NCBI GenBank assembly: GCA_035565335.1
Contig: DATMSO010000020.1
Coordinates: 1 to 35,170 of the forward strand
Origin: Methylovorus sp035565335
Lineage (GTDB): Bacteria > Pseudomonadota > Gammaproteobacteria > Burkholderiales > Methylophilaceae
DNA length: 35,170 nucleotides
Direction: 5' to 3'
Position 1 is the stretch's first letter. Every line of letters starts with the position of its first letter. The notes under the pieces are model-generated. The model was given only the letters and a program-made list of their open reading frames with translations, had not been told where the DNA came from and ran no database searches. The position numbers and the translations under genes are program-made. Below, one piece after another: positions 23,070 through 31,996 of the stretch.

Positions 23070-24827
23070 CTGCTGCAGCCAGTCGCGATAGAGTTCGGGC
23101 TCCCCGCGCAAATGCCCGGCTTCGCCCTGATAGCCTGCCGTGCCGTGCACGGGATAAAACTGCCAGCGCAATTCCAGCGCCTCGCGTTCGCGGGTGCGGC
23201 TGAAGTCACGAATGAACGCATTCACATGCTGCAACAAGGTATAGCTGGCCGGATCATCGGCCACGGCCACCGTGTAATACCATGGGCTGGGTGCGATATT
23301 GCCATTAAGCAGCTCAATGCGCCCATGCCATGGACTGTCCTTGCCATTGCAGGCCCAGGCAAAGATAGGCTGATCCACGGCAAAGGCATCAATCTTGCCA
23401 TCGGCCAGCGCATCGTGAATGATGGATTGATCGGTATAAGCGATCAGATTGGCTAGACGAATGGTGCCGCGCTCTTCGCGCTTGTGCTTGCTCCAGCGCA
23501 GCCCCGCCGCTTCCAGCGTGGCAAAGGCACCGGGGTCATTGATACAGCCCAGCACCTTGCCCTGCAGGCTGCCGAGACCGCTGATGCGCTCATCACCCGC
23601 CCTGCGCGCGAGCATGTAGTGCAGATAGGTATAAGCATCGGAATACGCCACCTTGTAGTAGCTGGCACTGGGCGGCAAGGCGCTCCAAACCAGATCGGCC
23701 TCGGGCTCGCCACGGCTACGGCCAATTTGCAGCAGATCCACGCATTGATCCCAGGGATGCTCGATAAACTCGATCTGCACGCCGAGATAACGGGCAAAGG
23801 CGGTGGCGTATTCGACATCCAGTCCGCGCAATGCCTCGCCCGGGCGCAAGCGGAATGACAGGCCCTTGAACGAGGGCTCTATCGCCACCCGCAATACACC
23901 GCGCTGCAAAATAGCATTCAGACGGTCATAGGCCTGCGGTTTGTAGCCGCCATCCTTGCGCAATACGCGCGCCAAGTGCAGGGGCAGTTGCAGTTCGGTA
24001 ACGCCTGCGCTTTTCTGCAAATCTTCAGCCAGCTCCCTGGCCCAGGCCACTTTGACACGCTGCCCCTCATAACTGCCGCGGTCCAGATGGTGCATGGTCT
24101 CGATCACCTTGCCATGCTCCACCAGCGTCTGCATGGAGGTGCGTATCTCGCCAAATGCCTGCTGCACCTTGGAAAACGCTGCCACCGTCTGCCGGTCTAC
24201 CTGGTCCACGTTTTCGCGGCTGGAATGGCCGAAACCGATCAGTTGCTGCTGAAAATCCTTGAAATCCAGCATCTGCGATACTTCATTGGCATTCTGCACG
24301 GTGTGGCGCGCCAGCTGGCGTACATGATCCGCCACCACGCTGAAACTGCGCCCGGCCTCGCCGGCGTGTGCGGCCTGTATGGCAGCATTGACGGCGATGA
24401 GCTCCAGCTCCCGCCCCACCCGTTCCAGGCCGCGCACCACTTCATTGACCTTGGAAAGTTTTTCCGACAAGGATTGCTCAAGCTGCAACAAGCCTTGCGA
24501 TAACTCGCTGCTGGCTTGCGAGAAGTCCTGCTGCGATTGCTCACGCAGGTGCTCGGCCTCCTGCATGCTGGTTTGCATGCGCTCGGTGACCGCCTCGACT
24601 TCCGTCGTCATTGCACCAACACGGTTCTCCACCTCGACAAAACGCGCCGACTGGGTGCTTTCGGTATTGAGCAGCTGACGCATCAGATTGGAAAGCCGCA
24701 CCCCGAGAGCGGCCAGGGTGACAGGGGCGGCAGGCGGGCCCGCCGGGACAGCCACCGCCAGCGGGACAAGGGGTTCGGCGTGATCAGACACCTCGTAAGA
24801 GGTCAGCGAAGAGGAAACCGGAGTCAT
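23058..24827 (-). CDS. Cytosolic chemoreceptor-like coiled coil fused to a family 3 solute-binding domain
   Basis: A 589-residue protein of unusual layout. Residues about 60-245 form a long coiled coil with the methyl-accepting chemotaxis hairpin tip, LELIAVNAAIQAAHAGEAGRSFSVVADHV (141-169). Residues about 308-545 are a family 3 periplasmic binding fold, from GVLRVAIEPSFKGLSF through DLVWSALPPSASYYKVAYSDAY and GKIDAFAVDQPIFAWACNG. I see no signal peptide and no membrane helix, so both parts should be in the cytosol, although such binding domains normally act in the periplasm. It may sense an amino acid or other small metabolite and signal to CheA. The start at 24827 has AGGA six bases upstream. 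A pseudo-sigma-54 site lies upstream. Function unproven. Confidence 0.75.
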   Translation of the reverse strand: MTPVSSSLTSYEVSDHAEPLVPLAVAVPAGPPAAPVTLAALGVRLSNLMRQLLNTESTQSARFVEVENRVGAMTTEVEAVTERMQTSMQEAEHLREQSQQDFSQASSELSQGLLQLEQSLSEKLSKVNEVVRGLERVGRELELIAVNAAIQAAHAGEAGRSFSVVADHVRQLARHTVQNANEVSQMLDFKDFQQQLIGFGHSSRENVDQVDRQTVAAFSKVQQAFGEIRTSMQTLVEHGKVIETMHHLDRGSYEGQRVKVAWARELAEDLQKSAGVTELQLPLHLARVLRKDGGYKPQAYDRLNAILQRGVLRVAIEPSFKGLSFRLRPGEALRGLDVEYATAFARYLGVQIEFIEHPWDQCVDLLQIGRSRGEPEADLVWSALPPSASYYKVAYSDAYTYLHYMLARRAGDERISGLGSLQGKVLGCINDPGAFATLEAAGLRWSKHKREERGTIRLANLIAYTDQSIIHDALADGKIDAFAVDQPIFAWACNGKDSPWHGRIELLNGNIAPSPWYYTVAVADDPASYTLLQHVNAFIRDFSRTREREALELRWQFYPVHGTAGYQGEAGHLRGEPELYRDWLQQQSA

Positions 24828-24880
24828 TGTTAATCCTGAACAAATGAGGTCCACTAAACGGACGCACTTGCTGAAAACAG

Positions 24881-24896
24881 GCAAAAATTATGCCCA
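24881..24896 (-). promoter_or_regulatory. Possible sigma-54 promoter for the receptor-fusion gene
   Basis: On the minus strand GGGCATA-ATTT-TTGC places GG (24894-24893) ten bases from GC (24882-24881), as in the -24/-12 pattern TGGCAC-N5-TTGC. Four of six positions match in the -24 element. It lies 54 bases before the start codon. No activator site was recognised. Confidence 0.3.
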
Positions 24897-24962
24897 AAGA
24901 TTAACAATGTTTACTTACATGAAAAATTCCTGAGCGAAAAGCTGCCAGGCTAGGACAGAAAC

Positions 24963-25214
24963 TCAGGCTTTGCCGACCAGCTTCAGGTATTTCTGATACA
25001 GCTGGTCGCGATCTTCCACCACATCCGGATCCAGCGGAATGCAGCTGACGGGGCAGACATCCTGGCATTGCGGTTTGTCAAAATGCCCCACACACTCGGT
25101 GCACAGGGCCGGGTTGATCACGTAGATTTCAGCGCCCTGTGAAATGGCGCCATTGGGACAAGCCGGTTCGCACACATCGCAATTAATGCATTCATCGGTA
25201 ATCATTAATGCCAT
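24963..25214 (-). CDS. YfhL-type 2[4Fe-4S] ferredoxin
   Basis: An 83-residue bacterial-type ferredoxin. The first cluster motif is C9-x2-C12-x2-C15-x3-C19 (CINCDVCEPACPNGAI). The second is C38-x2-C41-x8-C50-x3-C54, with an extra cysteine at 58 and the eight-residue insertion (VGHFDKPQ) typical of the YfhL/Alvin group. It carries electrons in the cytoplasm; the partner is not known. It begins 9 bases after coaD, in the common order rsmD-coaD-fdx, so it is probably transcribed with them. The start ATG is clear. Confidence 0.93.
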   Translation of the reverse strand: MALMITDECINCDVCEPACPNGAISQGAEIYVINPALCTECVGHFDKPQCQDVCPVSCIPLDPDVVEDRDQLYQKYLKLVGKA

Positions 25215-25223
25215 GGAAAAACC

Positions 25224-25739
25224 CTATCGACCAGCCGCGTGGTCCAGTTTGCGCTGGATATGCGCCTGCACCAGCGGCGAGACAAAATTGCTGACATCGC
25301 CATTGAGTCTGGCAATCTCGCGCACCAGGCTGGCAGAGATAAACATGTATTGCTCTGCAGGCGTCAGAAACAAGGTTTCGACGTGCGGGAACATATTGCG
25401 GTTCATGCCCGCCAGCTGGAATTCATATTCAAAGTCGGACACCGCGCGCAAACCGCGTATCACCACGCGCGCGCCCTGCGCTTGCACAAACTCCATCAGC
25501 AAGCCGGAAAAACCCATCACCTGCACATTGGTACAATCCTGCAAGACCTCGGATGCCATGGACACCCGCTCATCCAGCCCAAAGAAAGGTGACTTGCCGG
25601 GGCTTTGCGCCACAGCCACAATCACCCGGTCAAACAGGCCCGCAGCACGGCGCACGATGTCCTCGTGGCCACGGGTAATGGGATCAAAGGTACCAGGATA
25701 AACGACGGTCAGGCCGCCGGAAGCGTCATTCGTTTGCAT
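25224..25739 (-). CDS. coaD: Phosphopantetheine adenylyltransferase
   Basis: CoaD transfers AMP from ATP to 4'-phosphopantetheine, making dephospho-CoA in coenzyme A synthesis. The nucleotidyltransferase start VVYPGTFDPITRGHEDIV carries T/HxGH (TRGH at 22-25), and VVIRGLRAVSDFEYEFQLAGMNR and FISASLVREIARLNGDVSNFV are the other conserved parts. It has 171 residues, about ten more than E. coli, because of an N-terminal extension before VVYPGTF. Its start overlaps the rsmD stop by 14 bases. It acts as a hexamer in the cytoplasm by family. Confidence 0.96.
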   Translation of the reverse strand: MQTNDASGGLTVVYPGTFDPITRGHEDIVRRAAGLFDRVIVAVAQSPGKSPFFGLDERVSMASEVLQDCTNVQVMGFSGLLMEFVQAQGARVVIRGLRAVSDFEYEFQLAGMNRNMFPHVETLFLTPAEQYMFISASLVREIARLNGDVSNFVSPLVQAHIQRKLDHAAGR

Positions 25740-26334
25740 CCGCCAATTTTAACAGGTGATAGCAAACATTGCCTGCTTTGCCGCTTTTAAGCACCTGCCA
25801 GGGCGGATTGTCTGCCAGGGCATACTCGGCTTCGACGTACACGCGGCCATCGGGTGTCAGTAGTGGCGCCACCACTGGCAATAGCTTATCCAGCCAGCCC
25901 TGATGATATGGCGGATCAAGAAAAATCACATCAAAACTTCCCGCCTCCAGTCGGGCGGGAGCCGCTGTCAACAAGTTCAGCGCATCGGTATTGAGCAGGC
26001 TGGCGCCCTCAGCTTCGAGCAAGGCTTTGCTGGCTTGCAGGGCACGAAACGCTGGCAAGGATTTTTCCACCATGACCACTTCGCGCGCACCACGGGACAG
26101 CGCTTCAAAGCCCAGCGCGCCTGTGCCGGAAAAAAGGTCCAGGCAGCGCATGCCATGCAGGTCCTGACCCAGCCAGTTAAACAGCGTCTGCCTGACGCGA
26201 TCCGGCGTCGGGCGCAAGCCGGGACCATCGGGGAAACTCAACAGGCGGCTGCGCCAGGTGCCACCGCCTATGCGTACCTTATTAACTCCGGTGGCGATCC
26301 CAGCCGATTTACCGCCCGTGCGCTTAGTTGCCAC
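25726..26334 (-). CDS. rsmD: 16S rRNA (guanine966-N2)-methyltransferase
   Basis: RsmD methylates G966 of 16S rRNA in the small subunit. The SAM-binding motif I is CLDLFSGTGALGFEALSRGA (64-83) and the catalytic DPPY is at 140-143. RPTPDRVRQTLFNWL near 41-55 is typical of the family. Its basic N-terminus (residues 1-20) is longer than in many homologues. It overlaps the preceding M16-peptidase gene by 11 bases and coaD by 14, which implies one transcript. Length 202 residues. Confidence 0.95.
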   Translation of the reverse strand: MATKRTGGKSAGIATGVNKVRIGGGTWRSRLLSFPDGPGLRPTPDRVRQTLFNWLGQDLHGMRCLDLFSGTGALGFEALSRGAREVVMVEKSLPAFRALQASKALLEAEGASLLNTDALNLLTAAPARLEAGSFDVIFLDPPYHQGWLDKLLPVVAPLLTPDGRVYVEAEYALADNPPWQVLKSGKAGNVCYHLLKLADANE

Positions 26335-27640
26335 CCACCACCACCGTCACCAGTTTGTGCGTATCAATGCGGCGATTAAACGCATCTTTAATCTGCGCGG
26401 TGGTCACGTTATTGACGTTCTTGTTGAAGTCTTCAAGATAGGTCAGCGGCAGCTTGTAAAAACCAATCACCGACAAGTAATCCAGAATTTTGCTATTGCT
26501 GTCGAGGCGCAGCGGAAAGCCGCCGGTGATGTTCTGTTTGGCGGCCACCAGTTCGGACTCGGTCACGCCACCTTGCATGAATTTCTCCAGTGTCTGCTCG
26601 ACAACTTTCATGGCTTCTGCCGACTGCTCACGCTTGGTTTGCAGGCCAATCTGGAAAGGCCCTAGGTCGGCCATGGGCATGAAATAGCTGTACACGCTAT
26701 AAACCAGGCCGCGTTTCTCACGCACTTCTTCGGTCAGGCGCGAAACAAAGCCGCCGCCACCCAGAATGTAATTGCCGACATACAGCGGAAAGTAATCCGG
26801 ATCGCCGCGCTTGACGCCGGGGTAGCCCAGCAGAATATGCGACTGCGTAGCCGGATGCTGGATGCGCTCGTCCACCGCACGTTGCGGGAATGTCACCGCA
26901 GGCAAGGCTGGCTGGGCTTCCACCGCAGGCAGCTTGGCCGTCAGGCGTTCGGCAATCTGGCTGGCTTCGTCGCGGGTCATGTCGCCTATCATGGCAATCA
27001 CCGCGCCTTTGGCGCCATAGTGCTGCTGATAAAACGCCTGCAGGTCGTCGCGCTTCAGCGCGCCTACAGTCTCCGGTTCGCCGCCGTCATCCAGCGCATA
27101 CGGGTGATTGCCGTACAAGGCTTTCATGAAGGCCTTGTTGGCGATGCTTTCGGGCTGAGTGGCCGCTTCCTGCAAACCGGCAATGGCACGGGCTTTTTCA
27201 CGCTCCAGCGTTGCCTGCGGGAAGTCCGGCTGTTGCAGCACCTTGCCAAAAATATCCAATGCCTGCTCACGCTCGCGCGCCTGGCTCAGGGTGCGCAGCT
27301 TGAAAGCAGCACGGTCAGCATCCAGCTCGCCGCCCATGACGGCGCCGACATCGGCCATCTTGCGCGAGATTTCTTCATCACTCATGCCGGCGGCACCCAG
27401 GGTCATCAGGTAGCGCGTCATGCCGGCGAGGCCGGATTTTGCGGGGACATCGCGTGCGCTGCCGGCCGCAAAGTTGACGCTGAGGTCGATGATGGGCAAA
27501 TCATGGTTTTCCACAAAGTAAACGTCAGCACCACTGGCGGTCTTCCATTGCTGGATATTCACCGCCGCCTGGGCTGATATGCTCAACAGCACCGCGGCCA
27601 TGCCTGTCAGGCATTTTGCGTAAAGTTTTTTGATCAACAT
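26324..27640 (-). CDS. M16-family peptidase-like protein without the zinc motif
   Basis: A 438-residue exported protein with a signal peptide (MLIKKLYAKCLTGMAAVLLSISAQA, cut near 25). It has the M16 fold (DLSVNFAAGSARD, IIGDMTRD-like IAMIGDMTRD, GGGGFVSRLTEEVREKRGLVYSVYS). At the HxxEH position it has GMTRY (73-77), so it lacks the zinc ligands and is not expected to cleave peptides on its own. It lies 68 bases downstream of an intact M16 paralogue and probably forms its non-catalytic partner, as the alpha subunit does in mitochondrial processing peptidase. Periplasmic location is inferred. The start has AAAGG seven bases upstream. Confidence 0.9.
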   Translation of the reverse strand: MLIKKLYAKCLTGMAAVLLSISAQAAVNIQQWKTASGADVYFVENHDLPIIDLSVNFAAGSARDVPAKSGLAGMTRYLMTLGAAGMSDEEISRKMADVGAVMGGELDADRAAFKLRTLSQAREREQALDIFGKVLQQPDFPQATLEREKARAIAGLQEAATQPESIANKAFMKALYGNHPYALDDGGEPETVGALKRDDLQAFYQQHYGAKGAVIAMIGDMTRDEASQIAERLTAKLPAVEAQPALPAVTFPQRAVDERIQHPATQSHILLGYPGVKRGDPDYFPLYVGNYILGGGGFVSRLTEEVREKRGLVYSVYSYFMPMADLGPFQIGLQTKREQSAEAMKVVEQTLEKFMQGGVTESELVAAKQNITGGFPLRLDSNSKILDYLSVIGFYKLPLTYLEDFNKNVNNVTTAQIKDAFNRRIDTHKLVTVVVGGN

Positions 27641-27708
27641 GGGGTTACCTTTGAATTCCGTAAGTTCAGTGTCTGGGCGCGGTATCGGCCGCTGCCCGGT
27701 CGCTATGA

Positions 27709-29088
27709 TTAATGATCGCTGGGCCGGCCCTTGGGCTTGGCATTGGGATCAATCGGCTGCGGATCCAGCGTCGCCACGGTCAGGTTGTCACGCGTCAGGT
27801 ATTTGCGCGCCACTTCCTGCACCTGCTGCGGCGTTACCTGTTTCAGCTTCTCGGGGTAATCCTTGAGAAAGCGCCAGGAGAAACCAATAGTCTCAAGCTG
27901 ACCGATCTGCATGGCCTGATTGAACATGGAATCACGCTGATAGACATCCGCTGCAATCACCTGCGCTTTGACGCGGTTTAGCTCATCCTCGGTAACGCCG
28001 GACTGCTTGATCTCTTCGATCTGCTGTAACAGGGCAGCCTCAATGTCCGCCGCTGTCTTGCCTTCGCTCGGCGAGCCATCCAGCTCAAACAGGCTCGTCG
28101 CGCCACGCTGGGTGAGGTCATAACCGGCGCCTACATCCACGGCAATCTGCTGATTGCGCACCAGGTTTTGCGTCAGGCGTGCCGAGGCATTGCCATCCAG
28201 CACGCCGGCCAGGATTTCCAGGGCATACGGTTCCCAGTCATTGACCGGATCGCGCAGAGCCGGCACATGGTAGCCCATCAGCACATAAGGCAAGCGGGCC
28301 GGTGCCTTGACGATCAGGCGGCGCTCGCCTTTTTGCGCGGGCTCAAGCTGGGGCTTGCGCACCGGCAGCTTGCGCGCTTTCAAGGGGCCAAAATACTGCT
28401 GGGCGAGTTTGTAGACTTCCTGCGCCTTCACATCGCCCACCACCACTACGGTGGCATTATTGGGGGCATACCAGTTGTTGTACCACTCGCGCGCATCTTC
28501 CACGGTCATGTTTTCCAGGTCATTCATCCAGCCCACCACCGGGCGGGCATAGGGGTGCGCCTGGAATACCACTGCCTGATACTGCTCGGCCACAGTGGAT
28601 TGCGGCTTATCTTCGGTACGCCAGCGGCGCTCTTCCATTACCACCTTGATTTCCTTGGAGAACTCTTCCTTGGTCAGCTGCAGATTGGCCATGCGGTCAG
28701 CCTCCAGCTTGAAAGACAAAGGCAGCTTGGATTTTTCCAGCTGCTGGTAATAGGCCGTGTAATCGCGGCTAGTGAAGGCATTTTCACGACCGCCTGCCGC
28801 GGCGACCAGACGGGAGAACTGGCCTGGCTTCACGTTTTTGGTGCCCTTGAACATCATGTGTTCCAGCAAGTGGGCAACGCCGGTCTTGCCATTCACCTCA
28901 TCAATACTGCCAGCGCGGTACCACACCTGCGACACCACCACCGGCGAACGATGATCCTCCTGCACGATCAGGCGCAGGCCATTGCTTAACTTGAACTCCT
29001 GGGTTTCTGCGGCGGCAACACCGGGTAAAGCGACACTGGGCAACAGGCCCAGCAGCATGACGATCCTGACTAATTTGCGACTCAACAC
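27709..29088 (-). CDS. M16-family zinc peptidase (catalytic subunit)
   Basis: A 459-residue exported peptidase with a signal peptide ending near AAAE (27). The zinc motif HxxEH is HLLEH at 73-77, followed by MMFKGTKNVKPGQFSR; the third zinc ligand is expected in the downstream glutamate-rich stretch (VVMEERRWRTEDKPQS). It should be active in the periplasm, degrading peptides or processing exported proteins; the substrate is not known. It starts with GTG and has GGAG nine bases upstream. It is followed 68 bases later by an inactive paralogue. It diverges from ftsY across 276 bases. Confidence 0.92.
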   Translation of the reverse strand: MLSRKLVRIVMLLGLLPSVALPGVAAAETQEFKLSNGLRLIVQEDHRSPVVVSQVWYRAGSIDEVNGKTGVAHLLEHMMFKGTKNVKPGQFSRLVAAAGGRENAFTSRDYTAYYQQLEKSKLPLSFKLEADRMANLQLTKEEFSKEIKVVMEERRWRTEDKPQSTVAEQYQAVVFQAHPYARPVVGWMNDLENMTVEDAREWYNNWYAPNNATVVVVGDVKAQEVYKLAQQYFGPLKARKLPVRKPQLEPAQKGERRLIVKAPARLPYVLMGYHVPALRDPVNDWEPYALEILAGVLDGNASARLTQNLVRNQQIAVDVGAGYDLTQRGATSLFELDGSPSEGKTAADIEAALLQQIEEIKQSGVTEDELNRVKAQVIAADVYQRDSMFNQAMQIGQLETIGFSWRFLKDYPEKLKQVTPQQVQEVARKYLTRDNLTVATLDPQPIDPNAKPKGRPSDH

Positions 29089-29364
29089 CTTATTGTTCTC
29101 CTTTGATTAGGGCAGCCTGTTCACCTTGAGATACATGCCATGCATGATTCCCTCGCGCGGCACTGCCTGGTTGCCCTTACACATCATTATAGCCAAGGCA
29201 CCCGGCGACCCGACCAACTTTAAATGGCAGTCACCCTGCGCCATGCGACGTACAGGCGTCTGACCCATGCCCCGGGACTTAGTTTCGCCCCGGCATCACG
29301 TGAATAGATTCGTGCATGGGCGGCCGATTACGACTAAAATAAAGCGAAATTCTAGTTGAAGCGT
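29089..29364. other. Divergent intergenic region between the M16 peptidase gene and ftsY
   Basis: About 276 bases with no frame, tRNA or hairpin-plus-T-run that I can support. It must hold the promoters of both operons. AT-rich patches at about 29186 (TTATAG) and 29331 (TAAAAT) are possible -10 elements, but no well-spaced -35 was found for either. Confidence 0.4.
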
Positions 29365-30390
29365 ATGTTCGATTTTTTCAAAAAAGACAAGACACCCCCT
29401 CCCACGCCAGAAGCGCCAGCCAGCGCCCCTGCGCCTGATATCCCGACCGCTCCTGAAACAACGGAAGCCGCCGCTGAAAACAAGCTGAGCTGGACCGAGC
29501 GCCTGAAAAAAGGATTGGCGAAAACCCGCAGCCAGCTCGGCAATCAGCTGGCCAGCCTGTTTGGTGGTGGCAAGATTGATGAAGACGTTTACGAAGAGCT
29601 GGAGACCATCCTGCTGACGTCCGATGTGGGTGTGGCCGCCACGCAAGCCTTGCTGGAACAGATTCGCCAGCGCGTGAAACGCCAGAGCCTCAGCGATACC
29701 ACACAACTGAAACAAGCACTGAAAGATGCCTTGCTGGAGTTGCTCGCCCCGCTGGAAAAACCGCTGGAAACCACTGCACACCAGCCCTTTGTCATCATGC
29801 TGGCCGGCGTCAATGGCGCGGGCAAGACTACCAGCATAGGCAAGCTGGCCAATCTATTCCAGGCGCAGGGCAAATCCGTGCTGATCGCGGCTGGCGATAC
29901 CTTCCGTGCCGCCGCCCGCGAGCAATTGCAGGCCTGGGGCGATCGCAACAATGTACATGTGGTCGCGCAGGAAAGCGGCGATCCCGCTGCGGTCATCTTC
30001 GATGCCGTGAACTCGGCCAAGGCCCGCAATATCGATATCGTGCTGGCCGATACCGCAGGACGCCTGCCCACCCAGCTCAACCTGATGGAAGAAATCCGCA
30101 AGGTGCAGCGCGTCATCGGCAAGGCCTTGCCGGGCGCACCGCATGAAATCCTGCTGGTGCTGGACGCCAACACCGGCCAGAACGCCATCAGCCAGGTCAA
30201 GGCCTTTGATGATGCGCTGGGCGTTACCGGCCTGGTGCTGAGCAAGCTCGATGGCACCGCCAAGGGCGGCGTGATTGCTGCCATTGCCCAGGCGCGCCCG
30301 ATTCCTATCCGATATATTGGCGTTGGCGAAACTATCGCCGACTTGCGGCCGTTCAAGGCAGAAGAGTTTGTAGATGCGCTGTTTTCATGA
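29365..30390 (+). CDS. ftsY: Signal recognition particle receptor FtsY
   Basis: FtsY is the membrane-associated GTPase that receives SRP-ribosome complexes for co-translational insertion. A short acidic, proline-rich A-domain (residues 1-40) is followed by the N-domain and the GTPase G-domain: GVNGAGKTTS (148-157), DTFRAAA (178-184), DTAGR (229-233), SKLDG (293-297) and GVGE (319-322). The frame is open from a TTG at 29356, but I chose the ATG at 29365, giving the usual MFDFFKK start and 341 residues. The Shine-Dalgarno is weak. FtsE starts 33 bases after the stop. Confidence 0.96.
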   Translation: MFDFFKKDKTPPPTPEAPASAPAPDIPTAPETTEAAAENKLSWTERLKKGLAKTRSQLGNQLASLFGGGKIDEDVYEELETILLTSDVGVAATQALLEQIRQRVKRQSLSDTTQLKQALKDALLELLAPLEKPLETTAHQPFVIMLAGVNGAGKTTSIGKLANLFQAQGKSVLIAAGDTFRAAAREQLQAWGDRNNVHVVAQESGDPAAVIFDAVNSAKARNIDIVLADTAGRLPTQLNLMEEIRKVQRVIGKALPGAPHEILLVLDANTGQNAISQVKAFDDALGVTGLVLSKLDGTAKGGVIAAIAQARPIPIRYIGVGETIADLRPFKAEEFVDALFS

Positions 30391-30423
30391 TGAGTCTTTC
30401 ATACCAGCCGCGCAGGAGCCAAG

Positions 30424-31077
30424 ATGATTAAATTTGACCAGGTGAGCAAACGCTACCCCGGCAGTGAACAAATCCTGCGGAATGTCAGTTTCAGCATAGA
30501 GCCAGGCGAACTGGTGTTTGTCGCCGGCGCCTCAGGTGCCGGTAAAAGCACGCTACTGAAACTGATTGCCGCCACCGAGCGCCCCACCTCGGGCACGGTG
30601 CTGATCGGCAACCAGAATGTCAGCAAGCTGCGTGCCGCCGCCCTGCCTTTTTTGCGGCGCAAGTTTGGCCTGGTGTTTCAGGATCACAAGCTGCTGTATG
30701 ACCGCAACTGCTTTGAGAATGTCGCCTTGCCGCTCTACATTAATGGCATCACCGGACAGGAAGCCGGCAAGCGCATCCGCGCCGCGCTGGATAAAGTCGG
30801 CCTGCTGGGTAAGGAAAAAGCCATGCCGATTACGCTCTCGGGCGGCGAGCAGCAGCGCCTGGCGATAGCCCGCGCCGTGGTTAGTCGTCCGTCCATCCTG
30901 ATTGCCGATGAACCGACCGGCAATCTGGATGAAGGCTATGCCGAAGAAATCATGGCGATTTTCTATGCGTTTCAGCAGGTGGGTGTCACCGTGATCGTGG
31001 CGACCCACGACCAGCATGAAATTGCCAACTCGGGTGCACGCGTGCTGCGCCTGGAGCAAGGAACACTGACAGCATGA
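30424..31077 (+). CDS. ftsE: Cell-division ABC transporter ATPase FtsE
   Basis: FtsE is the ATPase of the FtsEX complex, which activates septal peptidoglycan hydrolases through periplasmic partners. The 217-residue protein has Walker A GASGAGKS (35-42), the ABC signature LSGGEQQ (138-144), Walker B ILIADEP (158-164) and the H-loop THD further on. It begins 33 bases after ftsY and overlaps ftsX by four bases (ATGA), so translation is coupled. Length and motifs are normal. Confidence 0.97.
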   Translation: MIKFDQVSKRYPGSEQILRNVSFSIEPGELVFVAGASGAGKSTLLKLIAATERPTSGTVLIGNQNVSKLRAAALPFLRRKFGLVFQDHKLLYDRNCFENVALPLYINGITGQEAGKRIRAALDKVGLLGKEKAMPITLSGGEQQRLAIARAVVSRPSILIADEPTGNLDEGYAEEIMAIFYAFQQVGVTVIVATHDQHEIANSGARVLRLEQGTLTA

Positions 31078-31976
31078 AACATTGGATCAATCAGCATACC
31101 CAGGCTCTGGGCCTGGTCTTTGGCCGCATGCGGCAGCGTCTGCTCGCCACGCTGGTGATGTGGTGCGTCATGGGCGTCACAGTCTGCCTGCCTGCCATTC
31201 TGTTTGTGATTGTCGACAACCTGAATCACCTGACCGGCAATATCAGCACCGAGCCCCAAATCAGCGTCTTCATGAAACTGGGTGCCGAGCCGGGCAGCAC
31301 CACGCGCCTGCAACAATGGCTTATTCAGCAAAAAGACATCGCCCATGTCACCTTCATCAGCAAGGAAGACGCCTGGAAACAACTGCAGCAGCAAACGGCC
31401 GGTGCCATCAACCTGGATAAAAATCCACTGCCCGATGCCTTCCAGGTGACCCCGCGCAACCACGACCCGGTTGCCATCGAAGTGCTGCAGTCACGCATAC
31501 AGCAGCAAGCCGGGGTGGAACTGGCGCAAATGGACGCCACCTGGATCAAGCGTCTCTACGCGATACTGGAGCTGAGCAAGAAAGCCCTGCTGGTATTGGT
31601 CGGCCTGCTCGGTTTTGCCCTACTCGCCATCATCGGCAACACCATACGCCTGCAAGTGGTGACACAACGCGAGGAAATCGAAGTCAGCAAGCTGATCGGT
31701 GCCACCAACCGGTTTATTCGTCGCCCTTTCCTGTATGCCGGGATTGTCTATGGCCTCGGTGGCGGCATCGCCGCCTTGCTGTTGCTGGCAGGCGTTATTG
31801 CATTGTTCAATTATTCGATTGCCGACATCGCCGCCCTTTACGCCAGTGATTTCCACCTCGGCATGCCCGAGCCATTTGTCTGCCTGGCCATCGTCCTCAT
31901 CCCGGTCGCCCTCGGCTGGCTGGGCTCGTACGTTGCCGTCGGTCGCTCGCTCGCCAAGCTTGAATCCAGCCGCTGA
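31074..31976 (+). CDS. ftsX: Cell-division permease-like protein FtsX
   Basis: FtsX is the membrane subunit partnering FtsE at the division septum. The 300-residue protein has a first membrane helix near residues 24-47 (LLATLVMWCVMGVTVCLPAI), a periplasmic domain of about 120 residues and three further helices (ALLVLVGLLGFALLAIIGNTI, GIVYGLGGGIAALLLLAGVI and FVCLAIVLIPVALGWLGSYV). IEVSKLIGATNRFIRRPFLY is the typical segment between helices 2 and 3. It overlaps ftsE by four bases. Where many gammaproteobacteria have rpoH after ftsX, this genome has ribA. Confidence 0.96.
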   Translation: MKHWINQHTQALGLVFGRMRQRLLATLVMWCVMGVTVCLPAILFVIVDNLNHLTGNISTEPQISVFMKLGAEPGSTTRLQQWLIQQKDIAHVTFISKEDAWKQLQQQTAGAINLDKNPLPDAFQVTPRNHDPVAIEVLQSRIQQQAGVELAQMDATWIKRLYAILELSKKALLVLVGLLGFALLAIIGNTIRLQVVTQREEIEVSKLIGATNRFIRRPFLYAGIVYGLGGGIAALLLLAGVIALFNYSIADIAALYASDFHLGMPEPFVCLAIVLIPVALGWLGSYVAVGRSLAKLESSR

Positions 31977-31996
31977 GCCCCCATCTGTTCTGAATT

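Noticed and set aside
31977..31996. A riboflavin (FMN) riboswitch before ribA
   Set aside because: Only 20 bases separate ftsX and ribA, far too short for the element, and no conserved RFN motif is present.
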